From Candidatus Nanopelagicales bacterium (GTDB lineage: Bacteria > Actinomycetota > Actinomycetes > S36-B12 > UBA10799), in assembly GCA_025455985.1 (NCBI GenBank), contig JALOLM010000150.1, positions 1 to 7,572 of the forward strand: a DNA stretch of 7,572 bases, written 5' to 3'. Position 1 is the stretch's first letter, and each line of letters begins with the position of its first letter. A model generated the notes under the pieces. It was not told the origin of the DNA. It was given only the letters and a program-made list of their open reading frames with translations, and made no database searches. Position numbers and translations under genes: made by a program. This document shows positions 1 through 5,992 of this stretch, one piece after another.

Positions 1-1
1 C

Positions 2-586
2 GCCGGTGGGCGCACTGAGACCTTCGCCAAGCACCTGTTGTCGGTGCAGGTCCTTGCTGAGAGCGACCCCGAGCAGGCCTATCTACATGCCATCCGGGTC
101 CGCGACCGGATCGCGCGATCCGCTCTGGCGCGTCAGACCGCCTGTATCGCTGCCTACCGGACTGGCCGGTTCAAGGAGGCGATCAAAGAGGAGGCCGCGT
201 ATCGGCGTATCGGCGGAGGGCTGGATCTATTGCCCATCGCCGCGGACAGCGAACGTGGCCTTGGCCGCCCAGAACGGGCATTGGGGCTCGTCGCGGAGTT
301 CGAGAAGGCCGACCTGGACAGCGACACGCGTACTGAACTGTTGATCGTGGCGGGCGGTGCTCGCCGGGACTTGGGCGACGACGAAGCTGCACGCGTGCAC
401 CTGCAGAAGGCAGTGCGGGCGGCCCGCTCGCCGATGGCGCGGGCGCGCAGCCGGTTTGCCCTCGGGGAATTGCTCGTTGCCGTCGGGCAGACCGACGAGG
501 CGCGCAAATGGTTGGAGTCCACCCTCGAGTTCGACCCGGAAGGTGACTGGACTGAGGCAGTTGGGCTGCTGGAAACTCTGTCATGA
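2..586 (+). CDS. TPR-like repeat protein, 3' part (5' end outside window)
   Basis: The frame is open from the first bases of the window to a TGA at 584-586, giving 194 visible residues, so this is the C-terminal part of a longer protein. The sequence is almost entirely alpha-helical, with Ala/Arg/Glu-rich helix pairs of tetratricopeptide character. The clearest stretch covers roughly the last 75 residues, with helices around RRDLGDDEAARVHLQKAV and ALGELLVAVGQTDEARKWL, and Gly/Ala/Leu at TPR-like spacing. There is no catalytic motif, and no membrane segment in the visible part. TPR proteins are protein-protein interaction scaffolds; the partner here is unknown. An internal TTG at 38 could be taken as a start, but reading continues plausibly upstream of it. 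The stop overlaps the next start (ATGA), so the gene is probably co-translated with the HAD phosphatase. Position before the HAD gene matches M. tuberculosis Rv1691. The TPR call is moderately sure and the role is unknown. Confidence 0.8.
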   Translation, partial: AGGRTETFAKHLLSVQVLAESDPEQAYLHAIRVRDRIARSALARQTACIAAYRTGRFKEAIKEEAAYRRIGGGLDLLPIAADSERGLGRPERALGLVAEFEKADLDSDTRTELLIVAGGARRDLGDDEAARVHLQKAVRAARSPMARARSRFALGELLVAVGQTDEARKWLESTLEFDPEGDWTEAVGLLETLS

Positions 587-1449
587 CCTACGACGGCCTG
601 TTCGTCGACCTCGACGGTGTGGTCTACCGCAGCGAGCACGCCGTCCCGCACGCGGTTGAGGCGTTGAGCGGCTACCCCGGGCGTGTGGTGTTCGTCACGA
701 ACAACGCCAGTCGCACGCCGCAGACGGTCGCTTCGCAGTTGATGGCGCTTGGTCTGAGTGTGTCCGCGGACGATGTGGTCACCTCGGCGCAGGCGGCGGC
801 CGCGCACCTGACCACGATGGTCGGAGTTGGAGCCCGGGTCCTGGTCGTGGGAGCTGACGGGCTGCTCGAGGCAATCCAGGAGTGTGGGTTCCAGGTGGTG
901 GACCATGCCGACGACGCCGATGCGGTCGTGCAGGGATTCTCGCCGGCCATCACGTGGGCGGACCTAGCCGAGGCCTCGTACGCGGTGGCTCGGGGCATCC
1001 CCTGGGTGGCCTCGAACACCGACATGTCCGTGCCGACAGCCCGTGGGATCGCACCTGGCACCGGGACGTTTGTGGCCGCAGTCACCGCAGCGACATCGGT
1101 ACAGCCGGTGGTCACCGGCAAGCCGCATCGGCCGATCATGGAGTTGGCCCGCGCGCGTTCACACAGCCTGAACCCCCTGGTTGTCGGTGATCGGCTGGAC
1201 ACCGACATCGCCGCAGCCAATGCCGCCGGTATGGACTCGCTGCTCGTGCTCACGGGGGTGAGCCGCTGGCAGGACCTGCTGGCGGCGCCAGCCGAGCAAC
1301 TTCCCACAAAGGTGGCGCCGGATCTGCGGGTGCTGGATGGACATACCGACGAGATGACCCGGGCGCTGCAGGATCTGGTGGACGGCCTGCGCGCGGGACG
1401 CGACGTCGGCCCGGTCGTCGACGTGTTACATCAACTTCCGCAGGCGTAG
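583..1449 (+). CDS. HAD superfamily hydrolase, NagD/C2-cap type; probable sugar- or glycerol-phosphate phosphatase
   Basis: A 288-residue cytoplasmic phosphatase with all four HAD motifs: motif I DLDGVVY at 9-15 (nucleophile D9, acid/base D11), motif II VTNNAS at 38-43 (T39), motif III Lys in TGKP (K180), and motif IV GDRLDTD at 202-208 (Mg-binding acidic residues). The roughly 110 residues between motifs II and III form the C2 cap of class IIA (NagD/pyridoxal or 2-phosphoglycolate phosphatase type). The mycobacterial gene in this position, Rv1692, is described as a glycerol-3-phosphate phosphatase acting in glycerophospholipid recycling. That substrate is only an inference here, since cap residues decide specificity. 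Rv1692 is about 350 residues with an extra C-terminal domain, whereas this protein ends soon after motif IV plus a short helical tail. The ATG at 583 overlaps the upstream TGA and has GGAAA about 7 bases before it. The 3' end overlaps the convergent SCP2-like gene by 24 bases. Confidence 0.9.
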   Translation: MTYDGLFVDLDGVVYRSEHAVPHAVEALSGYPGRVVFVTNNASRTPQTVASQLMALGLSVSADDVVTSAQAAAAHLTTMVGVGARVLVVGADGLLEAIQECGFQVVDHADDADAVVQGFSPAITWADLAEASYAVARGIPWVASNTDMSVPTARGIAPGTGTFVAAVTAATSVQPVVTGKPHRPIMELARARSHSLNPLVVGDRLDTDIAAANAAGMDSLLVLTGVSRWQDLLAAPAEQLPTKVAPDLRVLDGHTDEMTRALQDLVDGLRAGRDVGPVVDVLHQLPQA

Positions 1450-1764
1450 TAGGTCCCGCAGGCTGGCATCGAGGTGCAGCCGTCCGGTGGCCCAGGCGTG
1501 CGAGAACGTGATCCGCTTGTCGGTCAGGTCGATGAGGTCGTCGCTGTTCATCGTGAGGCGGATGTTGGGCTTGTCCACGCGACCTTGGCGGATGTCCACG
1601 AGCTGACCGTCGTGCAATTTGGCCTCGAAGGTGACGTCGAGATCGAGCAGCGTGAGCTGGACGGAGCGATCGGGGATGCGCGCCTGCCGATCCTCTCTTG
1701 GGTACTGCTCGAGCCGGTCTGCGAGTTCAGCCAGGGCCGCCTCACACTGCTCGACCGACGCCAT
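1426..1764 (-). CDS. SCP2-like sterol/lipid-binding domain protein
   Basis: A 112-residue protein from an ATG at 1764 to a TAA at 1426-1428. The start is chosen because AAGGGAG lies 7 bases upstream. An in-frame GTG at 1791 would add 9 residues but puts that Shine-Dalgarno inside the gene. The fold is recognisable as a single small SCP2 domain: an N-terminal helix (about 3-21), alternating strands with LDLDVTFEAKL (40-50) and GQLVDI (53-58), then the typical C-terminal block NIRLTMNSDDLIDL (67-80), SHAWATGRLHLDAS (88-101) and a final RDLLRL helix. SCP2 domains bind hydrophobic ligands such as fatty acyl chains or sterols in a tunnel; no bacterial substrate can be read from the sequence. No signal peptide or membrane segment is seen. 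It stands alone against the direction of all its neighbours, convergent with the HAD gene and divergent from the phasin-like operon. The family call is good and the function open. Confidence 0.8.
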   Translation of the reverse strand: MASVEQCEAALAELADRLEQYPREDRQARIPDRSVQLTLLDLDVTFEAKLHDGQLVDIRQGRVDKPNIRLTMNSDDLIDLTDKRITFSHAWATGRLHLDASLRDLLRLRKLM

Positions 1765-1771
1765 CTGAACA

Positions 1772-1778
1772 CTCCCTT
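1772..1778 (-). promoter_or_regulatory. Ribosome binding site of the SCP2-like gene
   Basis: Read on the minus strand this is AAGGGAG, 7 bases before the ATG at 1764. It is a near-perfect Shine-Dalgarno sequence and decides the start codon against the upstream in-frame GTG at 1791. Confidence 0.75.
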
Positions 1779-1869
1779 GGATCCGTGCCACGAATCAGAC
1801 CGTACCTGCCCAACGGCGCACCTGCTGGGATTGACCGGACGGCTGAAGTAGCGTGGAGACAGGGTATTC

Positions 1870-1876
1870 GAAGGGA
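1870..1876 (+). promoter_or_regulatory. Ribosome binding site of the phasin-like gene
   Basis: GAAGGGA lies 6 bases before the GTG at 1883. It favours that start over an in-frame GTG at 1853, which would place this site inside the gene and has no Shine-Dalgarno of its own. Confidence 0.65.
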
Positions 1877-1882
1877 CCACGG

Positions 1883-2500
1883 GTGATCGAGACACTGCGA
1901 AGTTACATGCAATTGGCCGCTGGGCTGCTGGAGTCCACCACAGAGCGCGCCAAAGAGTCGGCCGGGGAGTTCTTGAGCCAGGGGATGGAAGCCGGCTCCC
2001 GCGGGCCCGAGGTGGTGTCGGCGCAGGTGCAGGAGATCGCCGAAGACCTCATCGAGCAGGGCCGCACCAATCGGGAACTGATGGTGGGACTGGTGCGCAC
2101 CGAGGTCGAGCGCACGGTGGGTCGTATGGGTTTCGTCCGTGAGGAGGAACTGGCCGCGGTGCGCAAGCACGTCGAACGACTCGAGCGAGAACTCAACCAG
2201 AGAGGCGACCAGGCCTCGGCGGCGGCCAACCTGGCAGTCAGCACGGCGACCGCTGCGGTTCCGGCAGCGACCAAGGCGGCCAGCACCGCCGCGGTGAAGG
2301 CCACCGGCACAGCAGTCAAGGCTTCGAAAGCGGCCGCAGGCACGGCTCGAACCGCCGCCCGGACCGCTGCCGGCGCCACCCGGTCGTCCACGCCGGCGAA
2401 GTCGACGGCGCCCACGAAGAAACCTGCGGCCAAGAAGGCGTCGCCGGCGAAGAAGGTCGTTCCCGCCAAGAAGACCGCTGCGAAGAAGGCAGACTCATGA
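1883..2500 (+). CDS. Phasin-like helical protein with a Lys/Ala-rich, histone-H1-like tail
   Basis: A 205-residue protein from the GTG at 1883. Residues 1 to about 108 are amphipathic and probably helical, with a coiled-coil-like end (EEELAAVRKHVERLEREL, about 87-104). This architecture is seen in phasin-like and polyhydroxyalkanoate-granule-associated proteins. From about 110 to 170 the chain is mostly Ala/Thr/Val/Ser with scattered Lys. From about 171 to the end it is Lys-rich, with repeated PAKK/AAKK units of 5-6 residues (TKKPAAKK, SPAKK, VPAKK, TAAKK). That tail resembles linker histone H1 and the C-terminal tail of mycobacterial HupB, so nucleic acid or polyphosphate binding is possible. 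No membrane segment or catalytic motif is seen. It is first in the operon leading to tlyA, nadK and recN, and its TGA overlaps the next ATG. The function is not established; the phasin label is a structural resemblance only. Confidence 0.75.
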   Translation: MIETLRSYMQLAAGLLESTTERAKESAGEFLSQGMEAGSRGPEVVSAQVQEIAEDLIEQGRTNRELMVGLVRTEVERTVGRMGFVREEELAAVRKHVERLERELNQRGDQASAAANLAVSTATAAVPAATKAASTAAVKATGTAVKASKAAAGTARTAARTAAGATRSSTPAKSTAPTKKPAAKKASPAKKVVPAKKTAAKKADS

Positions 2501-2649
2501 GCACCCCGGACCTCGGGCCGCTCGAAGACATGGTGGAGGCGGTCTCGTCGAACACCGACGACCGGTACGAGCAACTCGTCGAGGTTCACGACGCTTTGCG
2601 CCAGGCGCTCGCTGAGACGGACAGTGACCCGGCGGCGCCTGGACGCTGA
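2497..2649 (+). CDS. Small conserved-position hypothetical protein (50 residues)
   Basis: A 50-residue acidic ORF from an ATG at 2497, starting MSTPDLGPLEDMVEAVSSNT. Its start overlaps the upstream stop (ATGA) and AAGG lies 7 bases before it. Its end overlaps the tlyA start by 26 bases in another frame. The middle (about 21-41, DDRYEQLVEVHDALRQALAE) is a probable amphipathic helix; the end is Pro/Ala-rich. There is no signal peptide, cysteine or known motif. M. tuberculosis has a similarly short gene (Rv1693) immediately before tlyA, so position and size support a real gene. Function is unknown; a role tied to translation of tlyA is possible but unproven. Confidence 0.7.
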   Translation: MSTPDLGPLEDMVEAVSSNTDDRYEQLVEVHDALRQALAETDSDPAAPGR

Positions 2650-3397
2650 ACTCGTCCGGCGCGGCCTGGCTCGCTCCCGGCAGCAAGCCGGCGAGTTGAT
2701 CGAGGCCGGACACGTCCAGGTCAACCGGATGACCGCGACCAAGCCGTCCACCCAGGTGGACGCGGCGGCTTCGGTGAGGTTGACAGCCCCGCAGGATCAC
2801 TACGTGTCGCGTGGGGCCCACAAACTGTTGAGTCCGCTGAGCGAGTTTGGCCTCGACCTCGCCGGTCGCAAGGCCCTGGATGCCGGGGCGTCGACGGGGG
2901 GATTCACCCAGGTCCTCCTTGAAGCGGGGGTTGCCAGCGTTATCGCCGTCGATGTCGGGTACGGCCAGTTGGCGTGGTCACTGCAGCAGGACCCGAGAGT
3001 GGTGGTACTCGATCGCACGAATGTCCGGAACCTGACGTCGTCAGATCTGCCGTACCTGCCGGACCTCATCGTGGGGGACCTGAGTTTCATATCGTTGACC
3101 AAGGTGCTCGCCCCGCTCGTCGCGGTGGCCGCCCCGGATCCTGATCTGGTGTTGCTGGTGAAGCCGCAGTTCGAGGTCGGTCGTTCGCAGGTCGGCAAGG
3201 GTGGGGTGGTGCGTGACCCGTCGTTGCACGCATCGGCGATCGAGCAGGTCGCGCAGTGCGCATGGGATCTCGGTTTCGGCGTGGCAGGGCTGACCCGCAG
3301 CCCATTGCCCGGACCGAGTGGCAACATCGAGTTCGTGATCTGGCTACGACGCGGCGCCCCGGCCCTTGCGGGTGTGGACGAGGTGGTGAGTCCGTGA
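2624..3397 (+). CDS. tlyA: TlyA: 16S/23S rRNA (cytidine-2'-O)-methyltransferase
   Basis: A 257-residue cytoplasmic protein with the two-domain TlyA layout. An S4 RNA-binding domain occupies about residues 4-60 (RRRLDAELVRRGLARSRQQA, then IEAGHVQVN). An FtsJ-like Rossmann methyltransferase follows, with the SAM-binding loop LDAGASTGGF at 85-94. The four residues matching the K-D-K-E catalytic set of the family are K67 (SRGAHK), D152 (GDLSF), K180 (VKPQFE) and E236 (NIEF), each two less than the M. tuberculosis numbers as I recall them. TlyA adds 2'-O-methyl groups to a cytidine in 16S helix 44 and, in mycobacteria, one in 23S helix 69; loss gives capreomycin resistance. The older name hemolysin A is historical. 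The GTG start lies inside the preceding small ORF, and the stop overlaps nadK (GTGA). One deviation is Tyr60 in the interdomain linker, where M. tuberculosis has Trp. Confidence 0.95.
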   Translation: MTRRRLDAELVRRGLARSRQQAGELIEAGHVQVNRMTATKPSTQVDAAASVRLTAPQDHYVSRGAHKLLSPLSEFGLDLAGRKALDAGASTGGFTQVLLEAGVASVIAVDVGYGQLAWSLQQDPRVVVLDRTNVRNLTSSDLPYLPDLIVGDLSFISLTKVLAPLVAVAAPDPDLVLLVKPQFEVGRSQVGKGGVVRDPSLHASAIEQVAQCAWDLGFGVAGLTRSPLPGPSGNIEFVIWLRRGAPALAGVDEVVSP

Positions 3398-4269
3398 GCG
3401 GGGTCGAGGCGGTTCTGCTGGTGGTGCACCCCAGTCGCGAAGTGGCCTTGCATATGGCGGGGGCATGCGCGGCCGGGCTCGGTGAGCGGGGGATCCGGGT
3501 GCTCGCACTCGACGGTGCTCCGGCACAGTTGCCGGTGGAGTCCAGCGACGGTCGAGAGCACGTGGATCTCGTCGTCGTGTTCGGCGGGGACGGCAGCATT
3601 CTGCGCGGGGCTCAGATCGCTCGCGACCATGATGTCCCCCTGCTCGGGGTGAATCTGGGACACGTGGGCTTCCTGGCCGAACTCGATGAGGAAGACGCCG
3701 GCGAGATCGTGGACTGCATCGCCACCGGTGGGTTCATCATCCAGGAACGGATGACCCTGGACGTATCGGTGGTGCGTGAGGGGCAGCAGGTCGCCACCTC
3801 GTGGGCGCTCAATGAGGCCAGCGTGGAGAAAGCCGCCCGCGAGCGGATGATCCAGGTGGTGGCCGAAGTGGACCGACGCCCGCTCAGTGAGTGGGGCTGC
3901 GACGGGGTGCTGTTCGCGACCCCGACCGGATCGACGGGTTACGCCTGGTCGGCCGGCGGACCGGTCGTGTGGCCGACCGTCGATGCGATGCTGCTCGTGC
4001 CCGTCTCGGCGCATGCTCTGTTCGCCCGACCGATGGTGGTTTCCAGCTCGACCCAGCTGGCGTTGGAGGTGCTGCCGGGTTCGCCGCCTGCCGTGCTGTG
4101 GTGTGACGGCCAACGACTCGTGCCGCTTGAACCAGGCGACCGGGTGGAGGTGGTGCGCGGTGAGCGGCCGATCCGGCTGGCGCGCCTTCGCGACTCCCTG
4201 TTTGTCGACAGGCTCGTAGCAAAGTTCCAGTTGCCTGTTAAGGGCTGGAGTGGGCGGGGCACCCGGTGA
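3394..4269 (+). CDS. nadK: NAD kinase (ATP/polyphosphate-dependent type)
   Basis: A 291-residue enzyme that phosphorylates NAD to NADP. Family signatures are present in order: GGDG at 64-67 in a strand-loop (VVFGGDGSIL), NLGHVGFLAE at 87-96, the NAD-contacting NE pair at 140-141 (ALNEAS), the TPTGSTGY block at 176-183 followed by SAGGPVV, and the C-terminal WCDGQR region (236-241). Actinobacterial homologues (PpnK of M. tuberculosis) can use polyphosphate as well as ATP; the donor cannot be read here. The frame is open further upstream, but the GTG at 3394 is chosen because it overlaps the tlyA stop as GTGA, has AGGTGG/GGTGAG just before it, and puts the first strand (VEAVLLVVHPSR) at the expected N-terminus. 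The C-terminus overlaps recN by four bases. Length and motifs are normal. Confidence 0.96.
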   Translation: MSGVEAVLLVVHPSREVALHMAGACAAGLGERGIRVLALDGAPAQLPVESSDGREHVDLVVVFGGDGSILRGAQIARDHDVPLLGVNLGHVGFLAELDEEDAGEIVDCIATGGFIIQERMTLDVSVVREGQQVATSWALNEASVEKAARERMIQVVAEVDRRPLSEWGCDGVLFATPTGSTGYAWSAGGPVVWPTVDAMLLVPVSAHALFARPMVVSSSTQLALEVLPGSPPAVLWCDGQRLVPLEPGDRVEVVRGERPIRLARLRDSLFVDRLVAKFQLPVKGWSGRGTR

Positions 4270-5921
4270 TCGTCGAACTGCGGATCCAGGACCTCGGGGT
4301 GATCGCCTCGGCCACAGTCGCGCCAGGTCCCGGGTTCACCGCGTTGACCGGTGAGACCGGCGCCGGAAAGACGATGGTGCTGACCGCGCTGGAGATGCTG
4401 CTCGGGGGCCGGGTCGACTCCGCGATCGCGCAGTCGGCCAGCATTGAGGGCGTCTGGGAGGTCGACGCCGACCATCGCGTCGTGCACACCGTGAGTGTGG
4501 CCGGCGGGCTGTGTGACGACGGTGAGATTGTGCTCTCCCGCTCAGCCAACAAGGGGAGGTTGCGGGCCTTCGCCGGTGGCCGGATGGTGCCCGTGTCGCT
4601 CCTGGCGCAGATCGGCGAAGACTTGATCACTGTGCACGGGCAGGCCACCCAGCAGCGACTGCGCGGACCCGCAGCGCAGCGATCGGCCCTGGACCGGTTC
4701 GGTCCTGTCGCGCATCAGGCACTGCTCGAAGACCACTTGAACGCATATCGCGGGTGGCGTGACGACGCAGGTGCGCTGGAGACCGCGCGCACCGGACAGC
4801 AGACCGCCCAGCAGCGCATGGTGTTTCTGCGCTCCGCCCTGGAAGAAATCGAGCGGATCGATCCTCAGCCCGGCGAGGGTGCCGAGCTTGCCGCGGAGGT
4901 GTCGCGATTGTCGAACCTGGCGGAGATCAGCAGTGCGACGGCGCAGGTCCGCTCGGCTCTACTCGGTGCCGATGACCCGGATGTCGGGTGTGCCACGGAT
5001 CTTCTGCACGGTGCCGCCCGTGAGCTGGTCGGGGTTGCCGCAGCGGACCCGGAACTCGCGCGCTTGCACGAGCGGCTGTTGGCGTGTGCGGAGGAGGCTG
5101 CGGATATCGGCCGGGAGGTCGCCGCGTATGCCGACGGCCTCAACGACGATCCCGGCCGGCTCGACTGGCTCAACAACCGCATCCACGATCTGCGTACCCT
5201 GACCTCACGCTATGGCGACACGGAGAGCGAGGTTCTGCAGTGGGCGCAGACCGCAGCCGCGGAGCTGACCGGTTTGGAGCAGGGCAGCGATATCGAGGCA
5301 CTGCAGGAACGCGAGCGTCGCTCCCGGCAGGCGCTGGCCGAACTCACATCGGCGTTGACCGCATCGCGGCGGGGTCTGGCTGAAGAGCTGGCAAAACGCG
5401 CGACCGCGGAGTTGCAGCAGTTGGCGATGCCCAACGCCGCGTTCACCATCGCGGTCGAGCCCGGGGAGCTCGGTGCCGACGGAGCCGACGACGTGCGCTT
5501 CCTGCTGGCCGCACACCCCGGTGCCACCCCGGCGCCGATCGGCAAGGCGGCCTCTGGCGGTGAGCTCAGCCGGATCATGCTGGCACTCGAAGTGGTGCTC
5601 GCGGACACCGACTCGGTCGGGACTTTCGTGTTCGACGAGGTGGATGCAGGCGTCGGGGGAGCCGCGGCCACTGCGATCGGCCGGCGCTTGGCAGCCCTTG
5701 CCGAGCACGCGCAGGTCATTGTTGTGACCCACATGCCGCAGGTCGCGGCGTTCGCCGGCACCCACTTGCGCGTACTCAAGCAGCAGGACCGCGGCGTGAC
5801 CACCTCAGATGTGCGCGAACTGGACGCCGACGAGCGCGTGGTTGAGATCGCGCGCATGCTGGCCGGCCAGGAGGACTCCGAGCACGCCCGTGAGCACGCC
5901 CGGGGACATCCGCGCCCCTAG
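4266..5921 (+). CDS. recN: RecN: SMC-like DNA double-strand-break repair ATPase
   Basis: A 551-residue protein, a typical RecN length. The N-terminal ATPase half has IQDLGVI and Walker A GETGAGKT at 29-36, followed by the RecN-type HGQATQQRL segment at 124-132. A central coiled coil runs from about 150 to 385, rich in Glu/Arg/Ala/Leu. The C-terminal half has the ABC signature ASGGELSRIMLALE (429-442), Walker B FVFDEVD (454-460) with DAGVGG, and the H-loop VVTHMPQVAAF (486-496, His489). RecN binds DNA ends and tethers them early in RecA-dependent repair, and is SOS-controlled in many bacteria; no SOS box is visible because the gene starts inside nadK (GTGA overlap), so it should follow the operon. 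A weak GGCGGGG precedes the start. The C-terminus carries a 12-base tandem duplication giving EHAREHAR, but otherwise looks complete. Confidence 0.96.
   Translation: MIVELRIQDLGVIASATVAPGPGFTALTGETGAGKTMVLTALEMLLGGRVDSAIAQSASIEGVWEVDADHRVVHTVSVAGGLCDDGEIVLSRSANKGRLRAFAGGRMVPVSLLAQIGEDLITVHGQATQQRLRGPAAQRSALDRFGPVAHQALLEDHLNAYRGWRDDAGALETARTGQQTAQQRMVFLRSALEEIERIDPQPGEGAELAAEVSRLSNLAEISSATAQVRSALLGADDPDVGCATDLLHGAARELVGVAAADPELARLHERLLACAEEAADIGREVAAYADGLNDDPGRLDWLNNRIHDLRTLTSRYGDTESEVLQWAQTAAAELTGLEQGSDIEALQERERRSRQALAELTSALTASRRGLAEELAKRATAELQQLAMPNAAFTIAVEPGELGADGADDVRFLLAAHPGATPAPIGKAASGGELSRIMLALEVVLADTDSVGTFVFDEVDAGVGGAAATAIGRRLAALAEHAQVIVVTHMPQVAAFAGTHLRVLKQQDRGVTTSDVRELDADERVVEIARMLAGQEDSEHAREHARGHPRP
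5880..5902 (+). repeat. 12-base tandem duplication in the 3' end of recN
   Basis: GAGCACGCCCG occurs at 5880-5890 and again at 5892-5902, a period of 12 bases that keeps the frame and duplicates Glu-His-Ala-Arg at residues 539-546. It lies in the variable C-terminal tail beyond the ATPase motifs, so little effect is expected. Confidence 0.7.
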
Positions 5922-5978
5922 CACGCCGATCCGCACAATCAACATCGAGTGTCGTGCAGCAGATCACGCCGGAGCCGG

Positions 5979-5984
5979 TACTCT
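5979..5984 (+). promoter_or_regulatory. Candidate -10 element for a leaderless pyrG transcript
   Basis: TACTCT matches the actinobacterial TANNNT -10 consensus. Its last T is 8 bases before the GTG at 5993, so transcription would begin at or within a base or two of the start codon. No Shine-Dalgarno lies in the usual window before 5993 (the nearest GGAG, 5971-5974, is 18 bases away), which agrees with leaderless translation. No clear -35 is visible. The site sits in the only gap (5922-5992) downstream of the operon head, in which I see no hairpin terminator. Confidence 0.45.
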
Positions 5985-5992
5985 GGTGCCCC

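Larger units (their letters stand above)
1765..1882. promoter_or_regulatory. Divergent intergenic region with weak promoter candidates in both directions
   Basis: This 118-base stretch separates the divergent SCP2-like and phasin-like genes, so it should hold both promoters. On the minus strand TACGGT (1804-1799) fits the TANNNT -10 pattern and would start transcription about 25-30 bases before the SCP2 ATG. On the plus strand TAGCGT (1849-1854) fits the same pattern and would leave a leader of about 20 bases with the AAGGGA site before the GTG at 1883. Neither has a good -35 at the usual distance; the TTGACC at 1831-1836 is only 12 bases from TAGCGT. The position is sound and the individual boxes are tentative. 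Confidence 0.35.

Noticed and set aside
38..586. TTG at 38 as the start of the TPR-like gene
   Set aside because: The frame stays open to the window edge with sensible helical residues before it, and no ribosome binding site is seen; the gene most likely starts outside the window.
154..906. A 250-codon minus-strand frame opposite the TPR and HAD genes
   Set aside because: It is low-complexity Arg/Ser/Ala-rich and lies opposite two well-supported plus genes; no motif or ribosome binding site.
1380..1475. Rho-independent terminator between the convergent HAD and SCP2-like genes
   Set aside because: The region is coding on one or both strands; the GC-rich palindromic scraps near 1400-1425 do not pair into a clean stem and no T-run follows.
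3256..3393. Longer nadK with an upstream start inside tlyA
   Set aside because: The extra residues are Arg-rich shadow of tlyA and unlike NAD kinase N-termini; the GTGA overlap at 3394 gives the expected start.
2800..4113. A 437-codon open frame on the minus strand opposite tlyA and nadK
   Set aside because: The plus strand has unmistakable TlyA and NAD kinase motifs throughout; the minus translation is Arg/Pro/His/Ser-rich with no domain, as expected from the complement of GC-rich codons.
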